56,573 nt of DNA from the NCBI GenBank assembly GCA_025210375.1, contig JAOASB010000055.1:1-56573 (forward strand), in the 5' to 3' direction. The translations under genes and the position numbers were made by a program. Of the stretch, positions 43,059-52,119 are shown one piece after another; position 1 is the stretch's first letter; each line of letters starts with the position of its first letter. The notes beneath the pieces were generated by a model. That model was not told where the DNA came from. It saw nothing but the letters and a program-made list of their open reading frames with translations, and ran no database searches. Source of the stretch: Maledivibacter sp. (lineage in GTDB: Bacteria; Bacillota; Clostridia; Peptostreptococcales; Caminicellaceae).

Positions 43059-44438
43059 TCACCCCTTCATAAATATGTGTGAAGGCACATTGACCTTGTT
43101 TTCCTCAAGCTTTTTCAAAAGCTTAGGTTTAATACCTGTAAATACAAATCCTGTATTATCCTTTGTATTCATACTGTTTCTGCCTTGCTCATATTTAAAT
43201 ATATCCTGTAGAATTATAACATCTCCCTCCATACCTTGAACTTCTGTAATGTGGGTAATCCTTCTACTTCCATCCCTTAATCTTGACTGTTGGACAATAA
43301 TATCTATGGCCGAAGCAATCTGCTCTCTAATGGCTTTAACGGGTATTTCCATACCCGCCATGAGAACCATGGTTTCTAATCTTGAAAGCATGTCCCTCGG
43401 AGAATTTGCATGTCCTGTAGTAAGGGAGCCATCATGTCCAGTATTCATAGCTTGGAGCATATCCAAGGCCTCCCCAGAACGAACCTCCCCTACAACTATT
43501 CTATCGGGCCTCATTCTTAAACTGTTTTTTACAAGATCCCTTATTGTTATGGCTCCCTTTCCCTCTATATTTGCGGGTCTGGTTTCAAGTCTAACAACAT
43601 GATCCTGCCACAGCTGAAGCTCCGCAGCATCCTCAATGGTAACTATTCTTTCATCATTGGGTATAAAGGAAGAAAGAACATTTAAGGTAGTAGTCTTACC
43701 ACTGCCTGTCCCTCCAGAAACCACGATATTAAGCTTTCCCTCTATGCACGCCTTGATAAATTCTGACATCTGCAAGGATAATGTCCCAAAATTCATCAAA
43801 TCCCCTATTGTAAAGGGATCTTCAGAAAATTTTCTTATGGTAATAGTAGGCCCATTTAATGCTAATGGAGGAATGATAGCATTTACACGGGAACCATTAG
43901 GTAGTCTAGCATCAACCATTGGTGAACCTTCGTCTATACGTCTTCCTAGGGGAGAAACAATCTTTTCTATTACACGAAGAACATGCCTATCATCTTTAAA
44001 TTTCACATGGGATAATGTCAATTTACCCTTTTTTTCTATATAAACTTGATTTGGGCCATTTACCATTATTTCCGATACATCCTTATCACGTATTAGCTGG
44101 GTTATAGGCCCAAAACCCATTGTCTCATCTAATATACCTTGATGTATCCTCTCTTTTTCCGTTCTAGATATATTTAAGTTTTCACCTTCAATACCTATAT
44201 TTATTATTTCCTCAATCTCCCTTTTTAGTTTTCCATTATCCCCATTCAATTCGTTTAAGTCCATAGATATTTCTTCTATGATTTTGTTTTGTATCCTATA
44301 CTTTAAGTCTCTAAAGGGGTCATCATTTACTTTTACGCTTTCCTTACTCAACCCTTGTATATCGGCTTTTTCCCTCTCAAGTCTTGCCATTAAAGACACA
44401 AAATCACTCCCTTCGACAAAAGGCGTCCTATGATGCAT
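43059..44438 (-). CDS. tadA: Tad pilus assembly ATPase TadA/CpaF
   Basis: 459 residues if started at ATG 44438. A GTG at 44399, with GGGAG seven bases upstream, has a better ribosome binding site. It is a GspE-family secretion ATPase: N-terminal domain 'ETMGFGPITQLIRDKDVSEIMVNGP', Walker A VSGGTGSGKTTTLN, Asp box ERIVTIEDAAELQL, Walker B RMRPDRIVVGEVRSGEALD and the His box TGHDGSLTTGHANSPRD. It powers Flp pilus polymerisation. Confidence 0.94.
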   Translation of the reverse strand: MHHRTPFVEGSDFVSLMARLEREKADIQGLSKESVKVNDDPFRDLKYRIQNKIIEEISMDLNELNGDNGKLKREIEEIINIGIEGENLNISRTEKERIHQGILDETMGFGPITQLIRDKDVSEIMVNGPNQVYIEKKGKLTLSHVKFKDDRHVLRVIEKIVSPLGRRIDEGSPMVDARLPNGSRVNAIIPPLALNGPTITIRKFSEDPFTIGDLMNFGTLSLQMSEFIKACIEGKLNIVVSGGTGSGKTTTLNVLSSFIPNDERIVTIEDAAELQLWQDHVVRLETRPANIEGKGAITIRDLVKNSLRMRPDRIVVGEVRSGEALDMLQAMNTGHDGSLTTGHANSPRDMLSRLETMVLMAGMEIPVKAIREQIASAIDIIVQQSRLRDGSRRITHITEVQGMEGDVIILQDIFKYEQGRNSMNTKDNTGFVFTGIKPKLLKKLEENKVNVPSHIFMKG

Positions 44439-44586
44439 TTTTTAGTTACAAGTTCCATGTCCCAAGTTGCAAGTTATTAGGTCATGCTTTTGAGTCATAA
44501 AAAACAAAATCTTTATCCTTTACACCTAGGTTTATAGATATTCCAGTTAAACAGTTAATTTTGGGAAATCTATATCCATTATAAAA

Positions 44587-45798
44587 CTACTTTTTCCTAT
44601 TAAATAGCCCTCTCGAAAGCCCCTTAGTAGCTCTCTTTTCTTTACCTGTAATTATAAGTTCTGTTAGCCTTTTTATGGATTTTGAAATCTTAGTATCGCT
44701 ACGGGCCCTCATAAATGGATAGCCTTTATTCACGGAGGGAATAACTGTTTTATTATCCTCTGGAATACATATGCTTACAGGTCTACCTAAAACTTCTTCC
44801 ACATCGGAAATCTTTATACCAAAATGCTTTGATATTTTATTTAGCACTATTTTTACCTTTTCATCATGATAATGTAATGAATTCATTATTTCTAATCCAA
44901 GCTTGACATTTTTTATTGTGGCAAGATTCATTGTAGCAATAAAATACACTTGATCGGAATTATCTAACGCCGTCAATGTTATATCACTAAAATTAGAGAC
45001 AGAATCAAAAATTATATACCCATAATCTTCTTTTAGAACTTCTATAATTTTTTCAATATGACTAGATGAGATGTATTCAGCATGCTCGGGTTTAATTGGA
45101 GCCGCAAGAACATCTACTCCCTTCATATATTCAATCATATATTCCTTTAATACCTCACTATTAAGATGTCCTATTTCGTCAATTAAGTTTATAATTGTCT
45201 TTGAAGGGGTTATATTCAACATCACAGCTACATCGCCAAATTGAAGATCAAGATCGATGACCGCCACTTTTTCATTAGTTCTTTTAGCTATACTAAGGGC
45301 TGTATTAATGGCAACTGTGGTTTTTCCAACCCCACCCTTTGTGCTGAATACCGTTACCACCTTTGATTTCATTCTATTATTGTTTTCATTATCGGTGGAT
45401 GTAATGTATTTTTTCCTATTTTGTTCCTTATCATAGGTTCTAATTACCGTATCTATTAAAGTATCTAAACTAAAGGGCTTAACCAAGTACTCCTTTGCCC
45501 CACAATACATTGCCTTCTTAAGATATTCTCTTTCCCCTTGAACCGACATTATTATCACAATAATTTCAGGAAATTCTTCATTTATCTTCTCCGAGGCCTT
45601 TAATCCATCCATAATTGGCATATTAATATCCATAAGTATTACATCTGGTTTAAGCTTTGCTGTGGCCTCTAAGGCCTCTTCTCCATTACCGGCTTCTCCT
45701 ATTACCTCAATCCGTGATTCAAATTCAAGTAAGGTCATTATATTTTTTCGAGTTTCCTTTACATCATCTACTATTAAAGTACGAATCTTCTGGGACAT
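44587..45798 (-). CDS. CpaE/TadZ-type pilus localisation protein with receiver domain
   Basis: 403 residues. A receiver domain (1-120) has Asp57 in VILMDINMPIMDG and a LVKPFS lysine motif, so unlike many TadZ proteins it keeps the phosphorylatable Asp. A MinD/ParA-type ATPase follows, with deviant Walker A STKGGVGKT at 152-160 and VAVIDLDLQFGDVAVML. Such proteins place the Tad machine in the cell. No partner kinase is encoded in the locus. TAGGGGTG precedes ATG 45798. Confidence 0.9.
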   Translation of the reverse strand: MSQKIRTLIVDDVKETRKNIMTLLEFESRIEVIGEAGNGEEALEATAKLKPDVILMDINMPIMDGLKASEKINEEFPEIIVIIMSVQGEREYLKKAMYCGAKEYLVKPFSLDTLIDTVIRTYDKEQNRKKYITSTDNENNNRMKSKVVTVFSTKGGVGKTTVAINTALSIAKRTNEKVAVIDLDLQFGDVAVMLNITPSKTIINLIDEIGHLNSEVLKEYMIEYMKGVDVLAAPIKPEHAEYISSSHIEKIIEVLKEDYGYIIFDSVSNFSDITLTALDNSDQVYFIATMNLATIKNVKLGLEIMNSLHYHDEKVKIVLNKISKHFGIKISDVEEVLGRPVSICIPEDNKTVIPSVNKGYPFMRARSDTKISKSIKRLTELIITGKEKRATKGLSRGLFNRKK

Positions 45799-45828
45799 TA
45801 TTTCACCCCTAACTATATAAAGCTCTTT

Positions 45829-46602
45829 CTATTTTTGAATTGTAAATACACCCTTTTCTGGGACTATATCGAAGCGTATAGTTCCCGGTGTATTATATAT
45901 GTTCTTATCAGTAAGAGGTCTCAGTGCCAGTTTAAGTCTACCGAAATCCTCTCCATGTACTAATTTTTCTCCTTCATAAGCATTGACTCCCAGTGTAACG
46001 GCATAAGCAACGGGTATATCTGTTCTTTGATCATCAACCCTTTTCATCTCCTTGCTAACTGCTAGAACTTCAATATCTTGAAGTAATAATTTTGTTATTT
46101 GTGGATATATTGTTTTGGAGGTTTTTTTATCTATGATATATTGATCCACAGTTACATATACATCTACATAATCTCCAGGTCTGATTAAGTCTCCGACTCC
46201 ACTCATCTCGTCCATAGAAATGGATACGGCCCTCTTACCCTCTGGAATTCTTAAGGAAAGATCCTCTGTATCTTCCTCCATAAGCCTTTCCCTTGGGATT
46301 AATTCTCCCTTTAATATTTTTTCCTTTGTGAACTTACCCAATATTTCATCCTTTTTCTGAAGTGAGTTCAACAAATAGCTTGTTTCATTTACTTCTATTT
46401 CTTCTATCATATTAGAGTCTATTTTTGCCCTTGCCGGGATGTCACGAGCTGCTACAATGATTTTTATATATTTAGGCTTATCTAAAGAAGCATTTTCAAT
46501 TTTTTTTAGATAGCCGTAACCTATATATGTTGCTAATATTGCTAAGGCTAAGGATATAAGTAACAGCTTTATATTAAACCCATTTGCATTTCCTTGTCCC
46601 AT
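45829..46602 (-). CDS. Flp pilus assembly protein CpaB/RcpC
   Basis: 257 residues from ATG 46602 (AAAGGA upstream); the longer frame from 46698 has no site and no family match. One N-terminal membrane segment (IKLLLISLALAILATYIGYG) is followed by an SAF-like domain: KIIVAARDIPARAKIDSNMI, ILKGELIPRERL, then LRIPEGKRAVSISMDEMSGV and GDLIRPGDYVDVYVT. CpaB/RcpC proteins sit between the inner-membrane platform and the exit path of the pilus. Confidence 0.88.
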   Translation of the reverse strand: MGQGNANGFNIKLLLISLALAILATYIGYGYLKKIENASLDKPKYIKIIVAARDIPARAKIDSNMIEEIEVNETSYLLNSLQKKDEILGKFTKEKILKGELIPRERLMEEDTEDLSLRIPEGKRAVSISMDEMSGVGDLIRPGDYVDVYVTVDQYIIDKKTSKTIYPQITKLLLQDIEVLAVSKEMKRVDDQRTDIPVAYAVTLGVNAYEGEKLVHGEDFGRLKLALRPLTDKNIYNTPGTIRFDIVPEKGVFTIQK

Positions 46603-46704
46603 TTTCTCACGTCCTTTTAACTGAGGAAATTGCATAATTAATATTTCGTATTTTGAGATCATCCCCAAGATTATACAATTCCCACAACTTATATACATTT
46701 ATTG

Positions 46705-47616
46705 TCATTTAATGAGTTTAACTCCTTTTAGTCCATAATCACTTTGTCCTGTATCAATATCTCCATTTGTTACAAATTCAATAAATCGTCCAGTTATCTC
46801 TGTTTTCCCAGATTTCTTTTTAGCATCTTCTAAAAAAAACACTGCAAAGCCAACTATAACTACAGGTTTTCTTCCATTTACTTGAAGACTTTCTACTACA
46901 GGTATGGTCCAAATTCTTAAAGAATCCCTAGCAAAATTATTAAAGTTAGAATTATCCCTATCAGTAATATACTCTACCCCCTGAACAGTTGGTCCCGACA
47001 TGTTTCCCGGTTCAGTATAAATTATATCTCCAATTTTAAGTTTTCCGTTATATCCCAATTTTATATTGTTTCGATATACATTGGCTCCACTTCCGCCTAA
47101 AGCCACAGCTCCATAATTACCTTTATATCCATCTCCAGCTCCCTCCTTTAATATAACCCGTTGTCCATATATAAAAGACTGATGTTCTACAACCAAAGGT
47201 CTTATTCCATCATAAACCTCTGTTACTGGCCCAACCATTGCAGCTGAGCTGACCATAACATTTGCTTTATCAAATCCTAGTATCTTTGAAAAAGCAAAAA
47301 CTACATCATTATTTATATTAGCTTCTATCTTTGAATTGCCCTCTGTTATTACTATATTTATCTTGTTTAAAGAAGCTCCGTTTACTTCCCCATAATGATT
47401 GGCAATATTTATTGCTTCATTTTTATCAAAGGGTAGTTCCTGTGCCCCCGCAAGTACTGCTGCGTCGGCAGCATTTGAAAGTTTACTTTTTTCTAGAAAT
47501 AGAAAGCCCACATCAATTACCAATGCAAGGGAACCTAAGATTCCAATTAAACCTATAATAACTATTATATTTACTGCACCTTTTTTGTTTTTCAGCATCT
47601 TAACCATACTTGTCAT
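46705..47616 (-). CDS. TadG-like pilus-associated protein
   Basis: 303 residues from ATG 47616, which begins one base after the tadE stop with GAGGG upstream. The N-terminus (MLKNKKGAVNIIVIIGLIGI) is the prepilin-like membrane segment of TadG_N proteins, followed by 'DVGFLFLEKSKLSNAADAAVLAGAQELP', the family hallmark. The rest is extracellular. It is probably a minor pilus component or assembly factor. Confidence 0.85.
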   Translation of the reverse strand: MTSMVKMLKNKKGAVNIIVIIGLIGILGSLALVIDVGFLFLEKSKLSNAADAAVLAGAQELPFDKNEAINIANHYGEVNGASLNKINIVITEGNSKIEANINNDVVFAFSKILGFDKANVMVSSAAMVGPVTEVYDGIRPLVVEHQSFIYGQRVILKEGAGDGYKGNYGAVALGGSGANVYRNNIKLGYNGKLKIGDIIYTEPGNMSGPTVQGVEYITDRDNSNFNNFARDSLRIWTIPVVESLQVNGRKPVVIVGFAVFFLEDAKKKSGKTEITGRFIEFVTNGDIDTGQSDYGLKGVKLIK

Positions 47617-47617
47617 T

Positions 47618-48016
47618 TTATTCAACCCTCATAACCGTCTGGGTTTCTAAATGAAAGGGATTTGGTATGATTGTATCTATAATAGGTGCAATTATATCTA
47701 CATCATACTGAATATTTATCTTTACTTCACTGCCCCTTTTTCTACTACTTTTTGATGGAGTTATGAGGGTAGTTAGATTAGTAGAATCTAAATATAGTAC
47801 TGCATTGTTTATCTTCTCATTAACCTCAGTATCACTAGCTCCTAATGCAGCTCTTCTAGCACCCTCCCTTGATGCATTGGTTAATATTATGTAAGTATTA
47901 AATATTCTTCCAAACTCAAATATTCCCATTAAAATAATAAGTAAAATAGGAATAACTATTGCCATTTCCACCATTGCCTGACCTTTTTTACTTTTTAATA
48001 GCTTTCTTGTAGGCAT
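47618..48016 (-). CDS. tadE: TadE-like pseudopilin
   Basis: 132 residues. The KSKKGQAMVEMAIVIPILLI segment is a class III prepilin-type cleavage site and membrane helix, and 'NTYIILTNASREGARRAALG' is the TadE family continuation. It is likely processed by a prepilin peptidase, which is not encoded in this locus. GAGGTGA precedes the ATG. Confidence 0.9.
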   Translation of the reverse strand: MPTRKLLKSKKGQAMVEMAIVIPILLIILMGIFEFGRIFNTYIILTNASREGARRAALGASDTEVNEKINNAVLYLDSTNLTTLITPSKSSRKRGSEVKINIQYDVDIIAPIIDTIIPNPFHLETQTVMRVE

Positions 48017-48047
48017 ATATGAGTCACCTCATTTTCACTATGAGAAA

Positions 48048-48068
48048 AACCCTACATTTTGTAGGGTT
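48048..48068 (-). terminator. Terminator after the pilin gene
   Basis: AACCCTACA and TGTAGGGTT form a perfect 9-bp stem with a 3-base loop and a TTTTCTC tail on the minus strand. It separates flp from tadE, 32 bases after the flp stop, and probably lets only part of transcription continue into the assembly genes. Confidence 0.75.
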
Positions 48069-48099
48069 AACTCATGTTATGTAATTATACTTATTTAAA

Positions 48100-48291
48100 T
48101 TATGGGTTAAGCTTTGTCACTGTATCCGCTAACTTTGTTGCCAAGTTGCTTCCAATACTTGTGAAGGACGCAATTACAACTGCTGCTATAACCGCGAGTA
48201 TTAGTCCATATTCCACCATACCCTGCCCTTTTTCATTATCAATGTGCGACTTTACATGGGTGTTGAAATAATTCACTAAATTCATTAACAT
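48100..48291 (-). CDS. flp: Flp/Fap-family type IVb pilin
   Basis: 63 residues. The short leader ends at NEKG, followed by QGMVEYGLILAVIAAVVIAS, the Flp pilin motif with the conserved Glu-Tyr. The tail is short (SIGSNLATKLADTVTKLNP), typical for the family. It is the major subunit of the Tad pilus and first gene of the locus. GGGGGAAGGAAA precedes the ATG. Confidence 0.93.
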   Translation of the reverse strand: MLMNLVNYFNTHVKSHIDNEKGQGMVEYGLILAVIAAVVIASFTSIGSNLATKLADTVTKLNP

Positions 48292-48483
48292 ATTTCCTTC
48301 CCCCTTTTTTAGTCTTTACTTGACTTAATTATACATTTTTCTACAAATTTCGACTATCCATCAAAAGTAATAATTTCATACTCTTAAAGCACTAATTATA
48401 TTTTAGTATTGTAGTCCCATTTTCTAAATTACATAGTCCTAGGGTTGTGATTTATTATTTTTATAGTTATTGTGCAAAAAAAT

Positions 48484-48520
48484 AAGAATGTCTCAAATAA
48501 TTATGTTTTGAGACATTCTT
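48484..48520 (-). terminator. Terminator of the chemoreceptor gene
   Basis: AAGAATGTCTCAAA and TTTGAGACATTCTT pair perfectly over 14 bases; the minus strand continues with TATTTTTTT. It lies 19 bases after the chemoreceptor stop codon. Confidence 0.85.
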
Positions 48521-48538
48521 GTGAAACTTATAGTATAT

Positions 48539-50026
48539 CTAGTATTCATATTTTTTTAGATTATTAGAGGCTGTAGCCAATTCTTGAACTAGCCTTTGAG
48601 CTTCATTTGCTTCACTAATATGCTCATTCGCTATTACTGCTGCTTCTTCAGTGGTGGCAATAGTTTCTTCAGCAATGGCGGATATATTAGTTACTCCCTC
48701 AACCATTTTTTCATTTGCATTTAATATACTATTTATTCGTTCATTAATCAGCTGTATCTTGTTCCTAACCTTAGATGTATTTGCATTGATCTCCACAAGT
48801 ACATTTTCACTTTCAACAATCATATTATTTTGTTCGTCATTAATATTCTTAAGATTGATGGCGGATTCTACTGCTTTCTCCGTTCTATTACCTAGCTCAT
48901 TAATAGTATAGGATATTTTTTCCGCCGAGTCTTTACTTTGTTCCGCTAGGTCTCTGATTTCATTAGCTACCACTGCAAATCCCTTTCCAGCTTCACCGAC
49001 TCTATTGGCTTCTATGGCAGCATTTAAGGCAAGTAAATTAGTTTGTTCTGCTATATTAGTAATCATTTTTGTAATTTCTTTTATTCCTTTAGACTCTTGA
49101 TTTAGAGCGTTAATTATAGAAACAACTATATCATTATTTTCATTAACAACCTTATTTTTTTCACCTAAAATATTAACAATCTCCATTCCTCGTTTAGCCA
49201 CATCTTCGGTTATAATAGAATCCTCATCCATCTCTTTAGACATTTCAAATGTATTTATTATCTTTTCATGAATATCTTCAGCCAATATGGTTTGTTCCTG
49301 GATCTCTTCAGCAGTATTTTGAGCCCCAGTAGATATTTCTGATACAGCATCGGCTATAGTATTAGTTGATATAGAAAGTTTTCCTATAATATTATTAACC
49401 CCTATGGTATTGTTATCTACTACCTTGGCTGTATTTAATATATCATTAACCATATCCCTTTCAATTTTCTTGGCAGCTTCTATTTTTGTAATATTTTCTA
49501 CTAATTCAGACTTAAATTTAGAAGACATTAAAACAACTGCATTTAATACAATAATATACATAATCATTGTTAAAATCTGCATAGTATACATAGTTGTATC
49601 TAAGGAACTTACATTCCCCATTCCCATTTTATTTATTACATAATATACATTTAAAAGGAATGTTAGGCTAGTAACAAGATGAATAAATTTTTTGTTAAAA
49701 TATAAAGAAAAACAGGTTAGTAATGGAAATACAAATATAAATGCTAGTTTTGTTTTTGCTGTTAGCATTGTACTGGTATACATTATAAAAAAACCAATGA
49801 AAACTAGAACCTTTAAATATTTACTTGAAGGATTCTTAAAATATAGCAGGTTAGCCATAAGAGTAAATAATATACCACTAGCCAGTATGACTATGATATA
49901 TGTAAGGCTTCTGCTACCCTTTAAATATTCAAGTATAAATCCCACAGCCAATACTGCAATTATACTCCATGTAACTAATAATACTGTAAAATTAGCCTTC
50001 TTTATGAATTGACTTTCTTTGTTCAT
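48539..50026 (-). CDS. Methyl-accepting chemotaxis protein with polytopic membrane domain
   Basis: 495 residues. The first 185 residues hold about six membrane segments with very short loops and no extracytoplasmic sensor domain, so sensing must occur in the membrane or cytosol. No HAMP domain is evident. The rest is the coiled-coil signalling domain, with the tip motif 'IAEQTNLLALNAAIEANRVGEAGKGFAVVANEIRDLAEQS' split around residue 340-380 and adaptation-type glutamate pairs on both sides. Whether it feeds a flagellar or a pilus system is unknown; it is next to the Tad locus. Confidence 0.9.
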   Translation of the reverse strand: MNKESQFIKKANFTVLLVTWSIIAVLAVGFILEYLKGSRSLTYIIVILASGILFTLMANLLYFKNPSSKYLKVLVFIGFFIMYTSTMLTAKTKLAFIFVFPLLTCFSLYFNKKFIHLVTSLTFLLNVYYVINKMGMGNVSSLDTTMYTMQILTMIMYIIVLNAVVLMSSKFKSELVENITKIEAAKKIERDMVNDILNTAKVVDNNTIGVNNIIGKLSISTNTIADAVSEISTGAQNTAEEIQEQTILAEDIHEKIINTFEMSKEMDEDSIITEDVAKRGMEIVNILGEKNKVVNENNDIVVSIINALNQESKGIKEITKMITNIAEQTNLLALNAAIEANRVGEAGKGFAVVANEIRDLAEQSKDSAEKISYTINELGNRTEKAVESAINLKNINDEQNNMIVESENVLVEINANTSKVRNKIQLINERINSILNANEKMVEGVTNISAIAEETIATTEEAAVIANEHISEANEAQRLVQELATASNNLKKYEY

Positions 50027-50057
50027 GATTATCTCTCCCTATGTCAGATAAAATACT

Positions 50058-50161
50058 TATAGAGATTCCAGTCAAAACTTTAATTTATGCATACAAAAAA
50101 TCCCCCAAAACATGGGATATTTTTATATGTATAAATTAAGATTCACCCTAAACTCTCTATA
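50058..50161. repeat. Palindromic repeat element I
   Basis: The left end, starting TATAGAGATTCCAGTC and running through CTTTAATTTATGCAT (to 50092), is inversely repeated at the right end (ATGTATAAATTAAG from 50127, ending CTCTCTATA at 50161). The centre also pairs (TCCC/GGGA). It looks like a non-coding miniature element with terminal inverted repeats of about 35 bp. Confidence 0.6.
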
Positions 50162-50263
50162 TAGGGTTTTCATATCATAACTTAATTTATACATGGACAA
50201 ATATGCGATGATTCTGGGCATTTTGGACGTGTATAAATTAAAGTTTATACTAAAATCCCTATA
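50160..50263. repeat. Palindromic repeat element II
   Basis: The left end TATAGGGTTTTC...CTTAATTTATACAT (to 50194) is inversely repeated as GTGTATAAATTAAAG...AAAATCCCTATA (50230-50263). It has the same length and end consensus as element I and abuts it, sharing TA. The inner 35 bases differ. Confidence 0.6.
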
Positions 50264-50510
50264 CTTCAAAAACTTGTATGATGTTAACTTGTCAAATTTC
50301 TATAATACATTTGATATAGATTTACAACCTTCAAAGCCCCATAATAATAGGTGGTTTTTAAATAATATAATTATGTAGTTTGACCAATTGTCTAAAATAT
50401 ATTATTGACCAGCTTTTATTTATTTCTACAATTCTCATTAGAACTCCTTTTTTCAGCTTAAATTTACAAAAATTTAATTTTTCATTACATGAAAGCTACA
50501 AAATTTTTAT

Positions 50511-50538
50511 AAAAAAAAACTCCAGATTACTCCAGAGT
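50511..50538 (-). terminator. Terminator of the betaine transporter gene
   Basis: On the minus strand ACTCTGG and CTGGAGT pair (two G-U pairs) around AGTAAT and are followed by nine T residues. It lies 31 bases after the stop codon. Confidence 0.75.
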
Positions 50539-50568
50539 ATTTAAAATTGATATATTTTAATTTAATAT

Positions 50569-52056
50569 CTAACTAAATTTCTCATCATTACTAAGTGCTT
50601 TAACCAGTGAAATACATGCAAATATCATTACAAATATGAATGGGAATGCTGCAGCCACTGATCCAATCTGTAGGGTTTTAAGTCCACCTGCTAGAAGTAA
50701 TGCTAAAGCAAGTAATGCTTGAACAACTCCCCATACTATTTTCTTGGAATTTGATGGATTTAAATCTCCATTTGACGTAAACATTCCTAGTACAAAAGTG
50801 GCAGAGTTTGCGGAGGTTATGAAGAAAGTACATAATAAGAATACAGCTATTAAAGAGATTATATTTCCTAGAGGATATTGCTTCATAACAACAAACAATG
50901 CTGTTTCTGTAACCTGTGCAGCCTCTGAAGCTGCTCCAACTCCAAGATCAATTCCTAATGTACCGAAAGCGGCAAACCATACAAAGGAAGCAACTGAAGG
51001 TGCTACTATAACACCTATAATAAATTCTTTGATAGTTCTACCTCTAGATATACGGGCTATAAAGGTTCCAACAAATGGAGCCCACGCTATCCACCAAGCC
51101 CAATAGAAAACAGTCCAGTCCCCAATCCATTTATTATCTCCAAAGGGCTCAATGTGAAAACTGTCTCTTATAAATCCACTCATATACATACCTACTCCAT
51201 TTGTAAATGAGTTTATTATTTTTATTGTAGGTCCTATTAATATAGTAAGCCCTAATAGTGCAATTGCTGTAACTAGGTTTATATCCGATAAGAGTTTAAT
51301 CCCCTTTTCAATTCCTGTAACCGCTGTCCATATATAAATAAGAGTTACTATTGCAATTATAGATACCTGTACCACAGTAGTTTTTGGTAATCCAAATAAA
51401 TAATTTAATCCACCATTTATTTGCATAGTTCCAAGTCCAAGGGAAGTTGCAACTCCTGCAACAGTAGCAAATACAGCAAATATATCTATCATTTTACCAA
51501 TGGGTCCATTTACTCTTTCTTCTCCAATTAAAGGTATGAATATACTACTTATTAGGCCTGGTTTGTTTTTTCTAAATTGGAAATATGCTAAAGCAAGTCC
51601 TATTATACTGTAATTAGCCCATGGATGAAATCCCCAGTGCATAAAGGATTGTTTCATGGCAAAATTAGCTGCTTCTGGAGTTCCTCCCTGTATTCCAAAT
51701 GGTGGAGCAATATAATGATTTAATGGTTCTGCCACTCCCCAGAATACAAGACCTATTCCCATTCCTGCACCAAATAGCATTGCAAACCATGATGAAGTTT
51801 TAAAATCAGGCTCTGAATCGTCGGGCCCTAATTTTATATCACCATATTTACTAAAAGCTAAAAATATTGCGAATCCTACAAACAAGAACATTGACAAAAG
51901 ATAAGACCATCCAAAGTTAAGGGTTAGAAATTTATATAATCCATTTGCTGCAGCTTCAAAGCTATCCTTACCAAGAATACCCCATATTACTATAACAAAT
52001 GTAACTATTAGTGATATATAATAAACCACCTTACTACCTTGCTTTTTATTCATCAT
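50569..52056 (-). CDS. BCCT-family betaine/carnitine/choline transporter
   Basis: 495 residues, twelve membrane segments. The BCCT signatures are FGAGMGIGLVFWGVAEPLNHY, 'MHWGFHPWANYSIIGLALAYF' and the eighth-segment motif VFYWAWWIAWAPFVGTFIARISRGRT. It imports a quaternary ammonium compound by sodium or proton coupling. Because grdH and grdI lie directly upstream in the same direction, glycine betaine is the most likely substrate. AGGAGG precedes ATG 52056. Confidence 0.93.
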   Translation of the reverse strand: MMNKKQGSKVVYYISLIVTFVIVIWGILGKDSFEAAANGLYKFLTLNFGWSYLLSMFLFVGFAIFLAFSKYGDIKLGPDDSEPDFKTSSWFAMLFGAGMGIGLVFWGVAEPLNHYIAPPFGIQGGTPEAANFAMKQSFMHWGFHPWANYSIIGLALAYFQFRKNKPGLISSIFIPLIGEERVNGPIGKMIDIFAVFATVAGVATSLGLGTMQINGGLNYLFGLPKTTVVQVSIIAIVTLIYIWTAVTGIEKGIKLLSDINLVTAIALLGLTILIGPTIKIINSFTNGVGMYMSGFIRDSFHIEPFGDNKWIGDWTVFYWAWWIAWAPFVGTFIARISRGRTIKEFIIGVIVAPSVASFVWFAAFGTLGIDLGVGAASEAAQVTETALFVVMKQYPLGNIISLIAVFLLCTFFITSANSATFVLGMFTSNGDLNPSNSKKIVWGVVQALLALALLLAGGLKTLQIGSVAAAFPFIFVMIFACISLVKALSNDEKFS

Positions 52057-52074
52057 ATTCCTCCTCGTATTATT

Positions 52075-52109
52075 AATATAGTGCTAGTTAATCCAACTAG
52101 CACTATATT
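52075..52109 (-). terminator. 15-bp hairpin between grdH and the transporter gene
   Basis: AATATAGTGCTAGTT and AACTAGCACTATATT pair perfectly around a 5-base loop, 11 bases after the grdH stop codon. The following sequence (AATAATACG on the minus strand) is not a strong U-tract, so it may be a leaky terminator or an mRNA-stabilising hairpin. Confidence 0.6.
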
Positions 52110-52119
52110 TAAATGACTA

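Larger units (their letters stand above)
50027..50568. other. Intergenic stretch with two palindromic elements
   Basis: No gene. It holds two adjacent inverted-repeat elements (50058-50161 and 50160-50263) and, at the right, the terminator of the betaine transporter. The remaining A+T-rich sequence shows nothing I can name. Confidence 0.6.
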
